Shown here one piece after another: positions 44,080 to 55,380 of a stretch of 64,000 nt of DNA. Every line of letters starts with the position of its first letter. Position 1 is the first letter of the stretch. The position numbers and the translations under genes are program-made. Location of the stretch: the NCBI GenBank assembly GCA_015680685.1, contig MNCI01002833.1:81840-145839 (forward strand), in the 5' to 3' direction. The notes beneath the pieces were generated by a model, which saw only the letters and a program-made list of their open reading frames with translations, was not told the origin of the DNA and ran no database searches. This DNA comes from Gnetum montanum (lineage: Eukaryota > Streptophyta > Gnetopsida > Gnetales > Gnetaceae).

Positions 44080-45670
44080 ACATGGAAACCCTAATAATTT
44101 CATGAAAGAGCCCCTATAATTAAAAACTCTACCACCCGACATGAAGTATGCATTTTTAAACAATGGTAAGTTGGTCATAATTAATGAAAATCTTGCTCCT
44201 GAACAAAAAGACAAGATATTGCGAGTTGTTAATAGGTGGGCAACAACCTTTGCTTAATCATACCCCAAACTTACAAGAATCAATCCAAAGATATGCTAGC
44301 ATCACATGTACACCAACCAACCATGAACCCAAGAAGGTAGCCACAAAGGTGGCTAAACCCCAAATTGAAGCAGATTATCAAGAAGAAAATAGAATAACTC
44401 CTTAGGGTGGGGTTCATCTATCCCATTGTGGATAGTAAGTGGGTTAGCCCACTTGTAATTATTCCAAATAAAGATGACAAGTGGTGGGTTTACATCAAAT
44501 TTAGGCTATTGAACAAGGCAACATTTAAAGATCATTTTTCATTGTCATTTGCGAACCAAGTGTTGGATACTATCTCTAGGCATTACTATTATAGCTTCTT
44601 AGATGGTTATAGTCACTATAACTAGATCCAAATTATGCTAGAACATTAGGCCAAGACAACATTCATAAGTTCCTCAGGGACTTTTGCATATTGTAAGATG
44701 TCATTTGGCCTATACAATGTCCTTGCAACATTTCAACACCTAGTCCTTAGTATTTTTCAACAGTAGCTTGGTAGAAGGTAGAATTCTTTATGGATGACTT
44801 CTCTACCTATGCAGCTATATTTGAGCAAGTCCTAAATTGCCTTGAGCCAGTACTAGAAAGATGTGTTGAAACAAACCTCAGGCTCAATTGGTAGAAAATC
44901 TATTTAATGGTCCAAGAAGGCATAGTATTGGGGCACAGAATTAGTTAGATAGGGATTGAGGTAGACTCAAAAAATAAGGGTCATCCAAGGAATTACACAT
45001 TAACCAAAGATAGTCAAAGATGTCTACTCCTTCCTTAGACATACTGACTACTACCAGTGTTTCATAGAGAATTTCTCTAAGATCGCAAAGCTATTGGTCA
45101 AGCTTACAAAGAAAAATGCTCCATTCATCTGGACCAAGAAATGTAAACATGCATTTCAATAATTAATAGACAAACTTATAGAAAATTCAATTCTATAGAC
45201 ACCAAACTAGTCCAGACCATTTCATATAATGATATATGCATCTAATTATACCTTGGAAGTCATGCTTACACATTTAGAGAATAAATACATCCATATTACA
45301 TCCACTACATGAGCTAAAACATTGTGGATACACAATTGAATTACACCACTACTGAGAAATAATTAATGGTAGTGGTGTATGCTCTCAAAACGTTTAAGCA
45401 CTATGTGCTTGGCTACAAAGTGTTTATGCACATGAATCACAGTGTCATCCACTTCCTAATGAATAAGCTAACAGTGAGCTCTCGTATCCTACGGAGGCTC
45501 ATGATCTTGCAAGAATTCAATTTTACAATGGTAGATTGGAAAGGGACTGAGAATGTGATTGTTGACCACCTCTCTTGGTTAAGATGGGATAATAAAGAGG
45601 AGGATATTCCACTCTCTAATCAATTTCCAGATGAACTCCTCTTTACAAGAGCAATAAACGATTAAGTGCC
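44080..45670 (+). pseudogene. Reverse transcriptase-RNase H remnant of G4
   Basis: 44407-44625 reads WVSPLVIIPNKDDKWW, KFRLLNKATFKDHFSLSFAN and YYYSFLDGYSHYN. The catalytic box at 44784-44810 is FFMDDFSTY. Connection residues (SFLRHTDYYQCFIENFSK) lie at 45020-45080. RNase H follows, best open at 45366-45665 (VVYALKTFKHYVLGYKVFMH, then FLMNKLTVSS, GTENVIVDHLSWL, DELLFTRAIND). The first catalytic residues of RNase H are degraded (MIYASNY where DASNY is expected). Stops in the palm and thumb make it inactive. Confidence 0.83.
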
Positions 45671-46915
45671 TACTGAACCAAAATGGTATGATGACATCCT
45701 CACTTACCTTCTCACTCAAGAGATGCCATAAGATCTAGACTTTAGGAAGAAACAATAATTTCATTATCAAGCAAAGTACTTCATGGAAATCAACAAACAT
45801 CTTTATAAGGTGAACGTCAATGACCTAGTTCGTTCGTGTGTCCCTGATGTGGATCAACTACATGTTCTCCAAGATGCTTACAAAGGCCCTTAAAGAGGCC
45901 ACTATGTAGGGAGGCACAGAACCATAAAAATCTTGATGGTGGGATACTATTGGCCTACAATCTTCGAGGATGCCCACTAATTTATCCAATCTCATGAGCA
46001 CTAACAAAGAGATGGTGGAATAACTGCTCAAATAGAGGGTCCTCAACAATGGATTCAACCACTGGAGTCTTTTAACATATGGGGCATTGAATTCATGGGT
46101 CCCATCATGCCCATGTCCAATGAAAAAACATATATCATCATAGTAGTTGAACAATGTACCAAATGGGTAGAAGTGGCAACTATCACTGATTATACACCAT
46201 CCATTGCTACTATCTTTGTATAACAAAATGTTGTAAATAGGTTTGGAATGCCATGTGCACTAATTTCTAACAATGAAACTTATTTTATAGGTGCCACTTT
46301 TAGAAAATTGATGTAATGATTGGGGGTTGAACATAAATTAACAACACCTTATCACCCCCAAGCCAATAATCAAGCAAGGATAACTAACCAAGAGATCATA
46401 AAGATCTTAACAAGGACCATAAGAAAATATAGGAGATATTAGAGCACAAAACTTAACAATGCCCTTTGGACCTACTACTCAACATGGAAACTTCCTATTA
46501 GCTACTCTTCTCATTAGCTAGTGTACAGAAAACTTCCAATGCTCCTGATTTAATTCAACCTTTGTACAATCTCAACAACTAGTGAATTGAGTCTTGACCT
46601 AAGCCTAGCACAAAAAGAAAAACTAATTAACCTCAACATGCTAAACAAAAGCCAACTAGTGGCCCTATCTTTGAATGAAGTGAACAAGGCATTCAACAAA
46701 CAATGACATGACCTTAGGATACAAAAAGTAAAATTTCAACTAGAAGATAAGATTCTCTACTAAAATCCCACACATGTACCTTAGAAAACTAAATTCCAAA
46801 CATTTTGGGAAGGACCTTATATAATTGACGAAACCTTTCCTTCTGGGGCCATGACCATATACAAACCTAAGAGTCCAAATAAAAAGAAGTTGGTCAACAT
46901 CTAATAAGTAAAGCT
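45671..46915 (+). pseudogene. Integrase remnant of G4
   Basis: The linker and zinc-binding region (KGP-RGHYVGRHRTIKI) lead into the core: WGIEFMGPIMPMSNEK, TYIIIVVEQCTKWVEVA (first catalytic Asp changed to Glu), FGMPCALISNNETYF (second Asp changed to Asn), GVEHKLTTPYHPQANNQ and RITNQEIIKILTRTI (Glu region kept). The C-terminal part reads KTKFQTFWEGPYIIDETF. Two catalytic residues are lost, so it cannot integrate. This is the only near-full-length integrase of the family in the window besides G1. Confidence 0.8.
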
Positions 46916-48534
46916 TTTCTATGACTCTAAGAAAGCTAGTGTAATGGATACCTCAATGGATGGACAACCATGCTCAATTTTTCAGATCTCCTCCTTCCAA
47001 CTCAATCATGGGGAAGATGGACATCTATGCTAATCATCCATATGGCTCCTTAATTTTTCTATTTTTTGTTTTCCATGTCTTTGATTTTGCAATTTATTTA
47101 TTTTACAACTTTTTAATTTTCAAAATTTTTCCTATTTTTACACAAATTTTTTTTACACCATCATAAGTACATTTGAATTTTTATTAGATATTTTATACTT
47201 TCTTATATATTTCACTTTGTTTTGTTTGAGTATGACTTTCAAATTTTAGCTAATAAAAGTGTTTTATTGCCAACAGAACATAGTGGTGCTACATTTGTTA
47301 CTAATTTTGATTTGTGCTTTATGTTTTGTTTACTAATATCTAGTTTCTATTTTTGAATTTTTGTACCAATGACTGAGCCATGGTTTCTTTTTCATGGAAT
47401 AGGCAGTGAGTCCATGACATCCACCCATCTAAAAACTCTATGGTTTTCTTTATTTTGGAAGTGTGAGGTAACTTTCATTAAGTAAACCTTTAATAAATTT
47501 GTGACCTTGGTAGTTTTTGGAATTGGAAAGGATTCAAAGATTTGAACATGGTGTGAATTCAATGGAACTTAATACTCTTTGTACTTTTCTACTTACTTGA
47601 GTGCTTGGGTGTTTTCATGAGCTACTTACCGTTCCATGTCACTGAATATAGGAAGTAAAATAAAGTCTTTGCATTGTGTGGTTCTCATTCAAAGAAAAAG
47701 AAAAGATAAAAAAACATGATGGGAATTCAAAGCACACCCCTTAGACACATAAATGGGCTACAAGCACTAGTTATGGGACTAGAAGGACATGTTACCCATG
47801 CCTGAAGGTCCCCTCTAACTAAGGCCCTCTCTCACTTCCTAATTCTCTTTTATTTTCCTTATGGAATGGTGGTTATTTTGTTGAAGCACTCTTGTATTTT
47901 GAGGGGATGGATCACTCTTAGAGTGGTAATGCAAAGTCACTAAAAGAGGTTGGTTTTGGTCTGGACTAAGGATGGAACTTCTCAAGTCATTTTAAACATA
48001 GAATCCATAAGGGACTTCTCATGACCTCAATTCAAAATTCCATTCAACCTTCTTCATCATCCATCTCTACTAATCATAACTCACCTCACTGCTACTGTCC
48101 ATGTTCTTGGTTCCATGTCTTGGTCTAGCATGAATTCTTAAGTAGAATCTTCTGGATTTTGGTTCTTAACTTCCATTGACCATTAGTCATCTATGGGGCC
48201 CATGGACTCCTTAGGTTAAGGTTATGCAAGGGAAAAATGGTTTATGCCTACTATGGGAAGGATTCACTTGCATATCCCTTGGTTTGGTTCATTAAGTATC
48301 TTATCCCTAGGCATTATTGCAAGCAAAATCTTTCATACACCCATCTTCTACATCACCTTGTGTGTTCCTTTACATATTTTATTCATTTAATACATTCTCC
48401 ATCAATTTTTTAAATTTTTGAGCTTTCAAAGACCCTCTTCAAATGATTTTATCATATTCTTAGCTTTTTTGGGATTCTATAGACTCCAAATTCATTGAAA
48501 AATTCCTTATACTTATTAACATATTCAAATTTTA
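46916..48534 (+). other. Non-coding spacer of G4 between pol and ORF3
   Basis: It aligns along its length with G2 16481-17980: a T-rich tract 47040-47160, the block 47395-47470, and the best-kept block 47716-47840 also seen reversed in G1. No protein is recognised. Confidence 0.6.
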
Positions 48535-48660
48535 AAATTTTTACCAATGGGCCCTGTATACAAGGCCTTGTCAATGGAGCAAACCCATATGTGAGGCCCT
48601 ATATACCGAGCCCCATTGACATAAAGGAAAAATACTATAAATAGACATGACCCAACTTAG
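48535..48660 (+). promoter_or_regulatory. Internal LTR-like promoter upstream of ORF3 in G4
   Basis: It contains caatgggccc, gtcaatgg and ccccattgac, built like this element's own U3 repeats. A TATA box tataaata follows at 48636-48643. The TATA box lies 456 bases before the ORF3 ATG, against 460 in G2. Promoter activity is inferred. Confidence 0.5.
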
Positions 48661-49091
48661 AAAATTTTACATTTTCCCATAAATGCCAAAGGAGCCCCAT
48701 TTTACTATAAAATTTTACCTTCCAAAGCCCATAACTCACAAACCATTTATCCAAATCACTTTTTTCTTTGAACTTATAGCTATCAGAGGTAAACTCTTCA
48801 TCATGGGAGCCACAAAACACTTTTGATAGAAAATTTTTCATGATTTGTCTAACTCCCAGAAAGGTTTAACTGAAAAAATCAACTATTAAACACTAAATTA
48901 CAAGAGTTAAACCCTTCCAATAAGGTCTGACTATAATTATAATAAATAATTAATAAAATAGTGATATAATAATCAATCTACCATGGTCCAACCTTAGCTA
49001 AAGTATTACTAACTAACTAATGAGAAAATATATTCAAAAATTTAAAGTTACACATTACATCTAGTAAACCATGAATGTATTGTGATTGCAG
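48661..49091 (+). other. ORF3 leader and candidate intron of G4
   Basis: The leader 48710-48806 is conserved with G2. A possible 5' splice site is aag|gtctga at about 48922. The AT-rich stretch that follows contains ctaactaactaatg at about 49009 (branch-like) and ends gattgcag at 49091, directly before ATG. Confidence 0.5.
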
Positions 49092-51933
49092 ATGGCACCA
49101 AAAGGCAAGCACACATAGGAACTAGGATCGTCCCAACCAAGGGGCCAGAATAGGAAGTGGCTAAGAACATCCCTAAGAAGAACCATTGACAACCCACACC
49201 ACAAGTCCTCGTAGGGAAGAGGTAGAAGTTGAATCTATCAAATAGATTCTAGAACCAACAGCAGTAGCAATAGAACACTCCCACTAGGATGATGTGCTAT
49301 CACAACCAGCAAACCTCAAGGTAACCTTAATCAAGGCCTACCTAAATAAAATCAAGTCAAGGGAGGTCTAAAAATTAGTGTTCCAGGAGTTAAACTTTGG
49401 CCCTTTCTTAGAGCATGAACAAAGAGAAGTGTAGGACTAGCTAAAGGCCTCTCCCATGTGGCCAATCATCACTTCCATTGGGAAGTGGTACATAGGAGAG
49501 ACATTTTTATTCTAGAATAATAGGTAGCCTAGATCAACAATGAAAATCAAGAACATCTCAATGTCCTACTCAATGTAGGTCATTGCTATGCTACTTGGGT
49601 TGCCAAAAATGAGGGCAAACTTTACTGAGATCCCAATGCAAGTAGATCCCAGTATCAAGAAAGAATGAGGGCAAAGTGCTATGGTGTCGATTGCAAGGAT
49701 TTTAGTGCACTCACATCGATAGAGAGGATTTACTACAAGATTGTGGGCTTCTACATCAATCCCAATATGAGGCCAAGTAAAATCACTACCTTCTCTTCTC
49801 AAGCATGTACCCCTTTAAGTCGGAAATTCCCAATCAATCTTTTGTAGCTAATCTATCTAGAGATGGAGAAGTAATTTAAAGAAAATGGACATGGAAGGAA
49901 GGCACTCCCCTTCCCATGCCTCATCATGAAGTTCTGTCAAAAGAGAGGAATAGTTAATTATACCAACAATAATATCAAAACTATTTTAGCCACCAACTGG
50001 GCTAAAATGGTGAAGGACATAATGCTTGCAATCATAATTCAAGAAGAGGAGCAATGACCACCACCTACACCTACCACTTAGACAACAGTTCTAGACATCA
50101 CTACAACTGCCTAATCGTTGTAAGAATATAAAGAATGGCTCTTGAGTGAACAAGAGTAATGAGTAGGCATAAGTGGTAGGGATCCATCTATCTACAAACC
50201 AATAATGAGTCGGCTCAACGAGGTAGCCCAAACAATCAATTTGATGGGTGAAGGTGGATCCATTTTCTTAGCCCAAAGAATGTAGCTACCTACAAGGTTG
50301 AATCTAAGCACCAAAGAGATCATAGTATCTCTCACCGAATAACAGTCACTCCCAGAAATCTCTAGGAATGTTGTTACCTTCTTGATTTTCTTGGAGGAGA
50401 ATGAAGGGACAACTATATTGGTGCTATAATACCAAGGATAGAAGACTGTAGCAAAAGTGGTTGCTAATCACATTATTGAGAGTCTTAATGCACTTGCAAC
50501 ATCTACATTAGATATCACTACACTCAAAGATGTGCAAACAACTGCATGAACCACAAGCAATAGAATAAACATAGCGCAACATGAAGAACTACTGGACCAA
50601 CTGGTAGGAACTGGGCAACCACTTTCAAATTGCTTTGACCTTTGGATAACATTACTACAACCCAGTCAAAGTTACTAGAGTCAAGGGGTAAAAACATCAT
50701 ATTGGAGGGGCAACTTGAAACAACCAAGAAGTGAAATGAATGCTTAGCTATAGAAGTTGTCGAACTAAGATCCCAAATTGCCAATCCCACATTTCTTAAC
50801 CCAACATTGATAAGAGATGAAGCTATGCAACAACTTCATACCAAACTGAAAGGAGTTGAGGATGCAATGGAGATGACAATGTTCTATAGATCTTTAGCAA
50901 AGGCTGCATAGCACAAAATTCAAAAGGCCTTGGATTAGACCTACCAAGAGAATGTCCAATTAACCTTAGAAAATCATTGTCTATGGAATGTCGATGTGCA
51001 CAAGTAATAGTTAATAGATTTCATCCATCAATAGCATGAGTAATTGGCCAGAGAAAAAATGGAATTAAGAAGATTAGCAACAAAAAGTAGGAATCTCACC
51101 ATGGAGGAGGTACACACCCTTTACTAGAAAATTGCAATCAAGGTAGCTACCTAGAAATATGAAGCTCTCAAATTTGAGAAAGTCAAATATCATTATAGAG
51201 AACAAGTTGGTCTACAAAAGGAGGAAACAAAAAATACATCCAATTGGTGAAGGTAAAAATAAATGAAGCCCTCCAACAACTCCAACAAGGTAGAGAAGTT
51301 TGGAAACCCATCGTTGATGGGATAGATGCCTACAGCAAGGTAGAAATCTACACAAAGGAGTTGCAGATCAAAAAGATGATGGGGTATATGGAGATTTCCA
51401 ATCTCCGTTATGTAAATTTTTCCATGTTGACTACTGGATGGCCATGTCAAAGCTCAAAAAATAGGCAACCAATTTGTACTTGTTATACGAGATCAAGTTC
51501 AAGCAACACAAGGACACCAAGGACAAGCTTGAGGTGGCTAATGCTAAACTCAAAGTTCTTAAGGCATGATCCACTGATTAACAATCAATTGTCAAGAACC
51601 TGGCCAGAATGATGAATGACTATCAAGAGCTGCATAATGTAATTAGGGCATTCAACATCAAATGCAAACAGTTTGCTATCTGGTTTATCAATGTGAAGAA
51701 GATGTTCCCAATAATGTCCTATCTATGGGATGTCCTCATTCCAACCCATATTAGTGATGCTACGTGGACTATGAATGATCCATAGAGTAAGGAGGAGAAG
51801 ATGAAGGCATTGCTAGATGTCTTTCACCTTCCATTGAAGGTTGCAGCTACAACTACCTCAGCTACCATACATGCCTGGAATTGATGAAGGTCCTTCAAAA
51901 CCTCAAGAGCCACCACCACCTAGGACTATTTGA
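49092..51933 (+). pseudogene. ORF3 of G4 (third ORF, unknown function, about 947 codons)
   Basis: It starts MAPKGKHT, basic, right after a 3' splice-like cag. The N-terminal domain from 49387 reads ELNFGPFLEHEQREV, KASPMWPIITSIGKWYIGET and KIKNISMSYS, then CYGVDCKDFSALTSIERIYY and KIVGFYINPNMRPSKITTFS. The later half is charged and helical, likely coiled coil (51244-51612, EIYTKELQIKKMMGYMEISN). It ends EPPPPRTI-stop, as in G2. The N-terminal domain aligns residue by residue with G2 and G5 ORF3 despite stops, which shows past selection on protein. I see no membrane span or signal peptide, so it is not an obvious envelope protein. Confidence 0.65.
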
Positions 51934-52163
51934 TCTTCTCCACCATCTTTATGCAATTAGAGGATGTGCTATCCAAATTTTTGTAGAGTCATGTCATGGT
52001 GTTCAATTTTGTGTCATGAACACCATAATTTTTTGTAATTTATTTGTGATTTATACACTTGAGCACTTAGTTTTGTCAAGTCAATTTGCTTTGTTTAAGA
52101 GTTAATCAATAATCCCATACCTTCCCAATTTTATAAGGAAACTCGAGGATGAGTTTTCATTCA

Positions 52164-52175
52164 ATCATGGGGGTA
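52164..52175 (+). other. Polypurine tract of G4
   Basis: atcatgggggta immediately before the 3' LTR. Confidence 0.8.
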
Positions 52176-53137
52176 TAATGAACTATTAATGTGTCATGTC
52201 AATAGATCCTCATTGATGTGGCCTCATCAATGAGCCCCCGTTTGTATGGTGTTTCCTCATCAATAGGCTCTTGTTTACATGGTATTGCCTCATCAATGTA
52301 ACATTTGCTACATCTATGAGGCCTCATTAAGATAGTATTGTAGCAAAAATGATAAATACAAGCTCCAGCAATGCTTATGAGAATTCAAGTCATAGTAGTA
52401 GCAAAGCTCTTGCAATTTTTCTATTTAAAAGTGAGAATATTTTTCTTGAGTGCCTGCAGTAGGAGCCATTAAGTGTACGGATCTTTATTTGAGCACTATT
52501 GTACCTGAACCACACGAGTGTGTATGATAATAAAGATGAGCTTCTTGATAAACCTTGTAGCATTTTGGATAACTTAAATGTTTTATTTATGCATTCATTG
52601 TTTTTATTAAATATTTAATCAATTAAGTTAAACTAAGCTAAGTTATACTTTAATCAATTAAGCTAAATAGATTAAGTACATAAATACAAATGCTTCAAGT
52701 GTAAACATGTATTCTCTTGGTAATCCCAGTAATGTTATTGCTTAATGCGCCTAGTAGCATAGTGCTTGGTAACCTAGCAGTGAATACATGGGTTCAAGAT
52801 GTGTACGAAAAGTGGCACCTAATGCTTATGTTAGGATTAGCTAGAGACCAATTAGTTAGTTAAATTAAATTAGTCATTAAATTACTTCATCTCTTTCTTT
52901 AAGCATCGAAATCAGAAAACATAAAATGATAAAAAATCATATGTCTTGATTACACTTAATCATACCTTTGTACTTAACAAGTGTAATTGGAAAGACAACA
53001 AATAATCTTAGGGCAAGATTCACTTCCTAGAAAACTAGTGTACTAGAAATTAGAGAGTCCATGGAATTTGACCAGATTAAGCATGAACGTTTTGTGATTT
53101 GTATGGTTGGGCATAATGGTATCTTCACTGCTCATCA
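52176..53137 (+). repeat. 3' LTR of G4
   Basis: The 962-base LTR begins TAATGAAC (the TG start mutated) and ends ctcatca. It is followed by cttaa (53138-53142). Confidence 0.92.
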
Positions 53138-53142
53138 CTTAA
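53138..53142. repeat. Target-site duplication of G4, right copy (cttaa)
   Basis: Identical to 39830-39834. Confidence 0.9.
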
Positions 53143-53244
53143 CAATGTAGGTACCATGATAGTTCCATCCATGAATTATCATATGGTGTATCATGATACT
53201 TATAAATCATATAGTTAAGCATTGAGACAATTCATCATTCATCA
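53143..53244 (+). repeat. 5' LTR of G6, end part
   Basis: Continues 39834 after removal of G4 and ends cattcatca, as other LTRs of the family do. Confidence 0.65.
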
Positions 53245-53245
53245 T

Positions 53246-53263
53246 TGGTATCATTGTTAGGGA
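53246..53263 (+). other. Primer-binding site of G6 (tRNA-Asp type)
   Basis: tggtatcattgttaggga matches 11 of 18 bases of TGGCGCCGTTGCCGGGGA. All seven differences are transitions. Confidence 0.78.
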
Positions 53264-53374
53264 TGGTGCTAGTAATTTAGATTTGTGATACCATAAAAAA
53301 TCATTATAAAGCATTAACAATTTATATTTTAAAATAGATTTAATATCTAAGTCACACACATTAGTAATTGAAAC

Positions 53375-55380
53375 ATGGCTTCTTCACAGAAGGTTGATAC
53401 CCCACTAGACAATGATAATACTGGCAAAGGCAATGATAGGATTTGCATTAAAGAGAATTAGAGTGAACCATCATAAGCAAGGGTTTCATATGCTCATTTA
53501 GACACTTACTGCATTCAAATACTATGTTTAACTATCAAAAATAATCCTAGAGGAGATGGAATAGATCCCAAAAGATGGAAGGTCTCAAGGTCTAGAACCT
53601 CTAGTAAATCTAAAAGAGATAAATTTTGGGACTATAGATAGAGATACAAAATCGATAATAGTTCTTCTAGTTCATCATCTTCCTCTTCATCTTCATCATC
53701 CAACTCTAATGAAGATAATCATAGATAGGAAGATAGAGCTCCATCAAGGGATTAAAGAAAATAACCTAGAGATCATCATAGGAGAAATATAGATGATCAC
53801 AATAAGAGAAATCATGAAAAAAATCTTAGCAAGGATTGAGATGCAGACAAAAATAGAAACTAAAGATAAGATAGGAGGTACCAAAGGAAGCACAAAAGAG
53901 ATCATCATGGTCAAGCATATAGAGACAAAGATTATGAATATAACATGCCTAATGATAATAAACCTTTATTGGCTACTAGAAGCATGATTCAAATTAGGGA
54001 GGTAATTAGTGTAATCCACAAGTATCAAAGGTAAAGTTGCATTAAACGGCTTGACATGAATAATATTCCTAAATTTGAGGAAGTTATAACTCTAATCTAC
54101 AACATCATCTATAAGTCTTCCATGATGTCTACACCTTATAAAAATGTTAAAGTGGCAAAAGCTTAAGCTCTTCCTTAGGATATTAATAAAAGAAGCAAAA
54201 CTTAGTATAGATTGTTGGAAGCAGATTCAATCCACCAACGATTCACAATACTTGAGCTTTTCAATAAAGAGTACCAAAGTTATTCAAGAGTGTTTAATAT
54301 GAAGAAAAAAATCTAAGGATGAAAGGAAGGAAACCATAAATTCCTTAACGTGGCCCTTGGATGATGCTATTCTTTGTTGCAATGATGCTCAAGCCATGAA
54401 TTTTTTTAGATAAGGCAACTTCTTCACATCATATATGGGCTTCATAACAAAACAAGGGAGATAATGGGGATCTATGCATAGGAAAGATTATTAGAACTTA
54501 GAGCTCATTAGATATAAATATTGACTAAACAAGTAGCAAAAGAAGAAGAAAAGTTACACAACAGAGAGGAGTATACTGAGACCTAGCCCTTTGCAAGAAA
54601 GAGATTTATAGTTGTAAATAGGAAGAAGAGACATCTCTTGGTGAGGTTATTTCATATAAAACCTTGCCAATACAAAAATCCATCAAAGAAAGATAAGATG
54701 TGGGTATCAATGAATGAAAAATTTGCAATTATCTTAAAAATTATGGAGGAAAGGGAAAGCATGAGTAGGAGACTATGACAAGAAGAAGAGAAAAAATAAG
54801 GAAACAAGTAGGGATACTTATTAATAAAAATAAAAACCTGCATTAGTGAAAGAGTTTATAGACTCAAATTCAAAGGAAGATAATAGATGTGACATCTATC
54901 AATATGAGAATCCAAAGGAATATTGCCTAGTTATGTCATATCTACTAGAGTCTATAGGGCTTATTCTTTGAACGCCAAGTTCATGGAAAAGCAAATGCCT
55001 AAGAGATTACCTTATCCACAAGACAATTACAAGTAACCCTAAAATCAACAATGCTACCCAAGTGAGACCCATTCTCAACCTTAAGACTATTATCAACACT
55101 AATGATAAAATCCAAAGGTATGGGGGATGTCATCACCAAGGTAGTAATAACCTTATTGCGAACTAGATCCATATGGATACCATGTCTAATAGCCTATTTC
55201 TCCTAATGCTCCTACTACCCATGCCTCTAATCATTATTACTACCCTTTTGAGTACCATCTACTCACAACTCCTTACTTAGAATCAATATCCTATGTCTCT
55301 CACTAATCATCACATCCTCGTCAATACTCTCATATACCTCTTCCATTTGTGCCATCATTAACAATGTGGAGAGAATTTTC
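53375..55380 (+). pseudogene. gag remnant of G6
   Basis: ATG at 53375 opens MASSQKVDTPLDNDNTGKG. The same frame, with few stops, reaches a run of 14 Ser (53659-53700) and then an Arg/Asp/His/Asn-rich tract ending DYEYNMPNDNKPLLATRSM. The capsid part is at about 54040-54310 (LDMNNIPKFEE, LLEADSIHQRFTILELFNKE, YQSYSRVFNMKKK). A helical part follows (GIYA-ERLLELRAH). The zinc-knuckle-like position at 54888-54926 has decayed to CDIYQYENPKEYC. Pro/Ser/Tyr-rich linker traces run to about 55350. Matching to the family fades after 55380. Confidence 0.75.

Larger units (their letters stand above)
39835..53137 (+). mobile_element. Ty3/gypsy Athila-like LTR retrotransposon G4 (most complete copy)
   Basis: This 13.3 kb element is complete between cttaa duplications and sits inside the 5' LTR of G6. 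Order: LTR 39835-40781, tRNA-Asp primer site, gag, protease, reverse transcriptase-RNase H, integrase, spacer, internal promoter-like block, ORF3 49092-51933, polypurine tract 52164-52175, LTR 52176-53137. It holds every module of the family and is the reference for the others here. Stops are frequent, but the protease stretch stays open for 197 codons. Confidence 0.93.
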
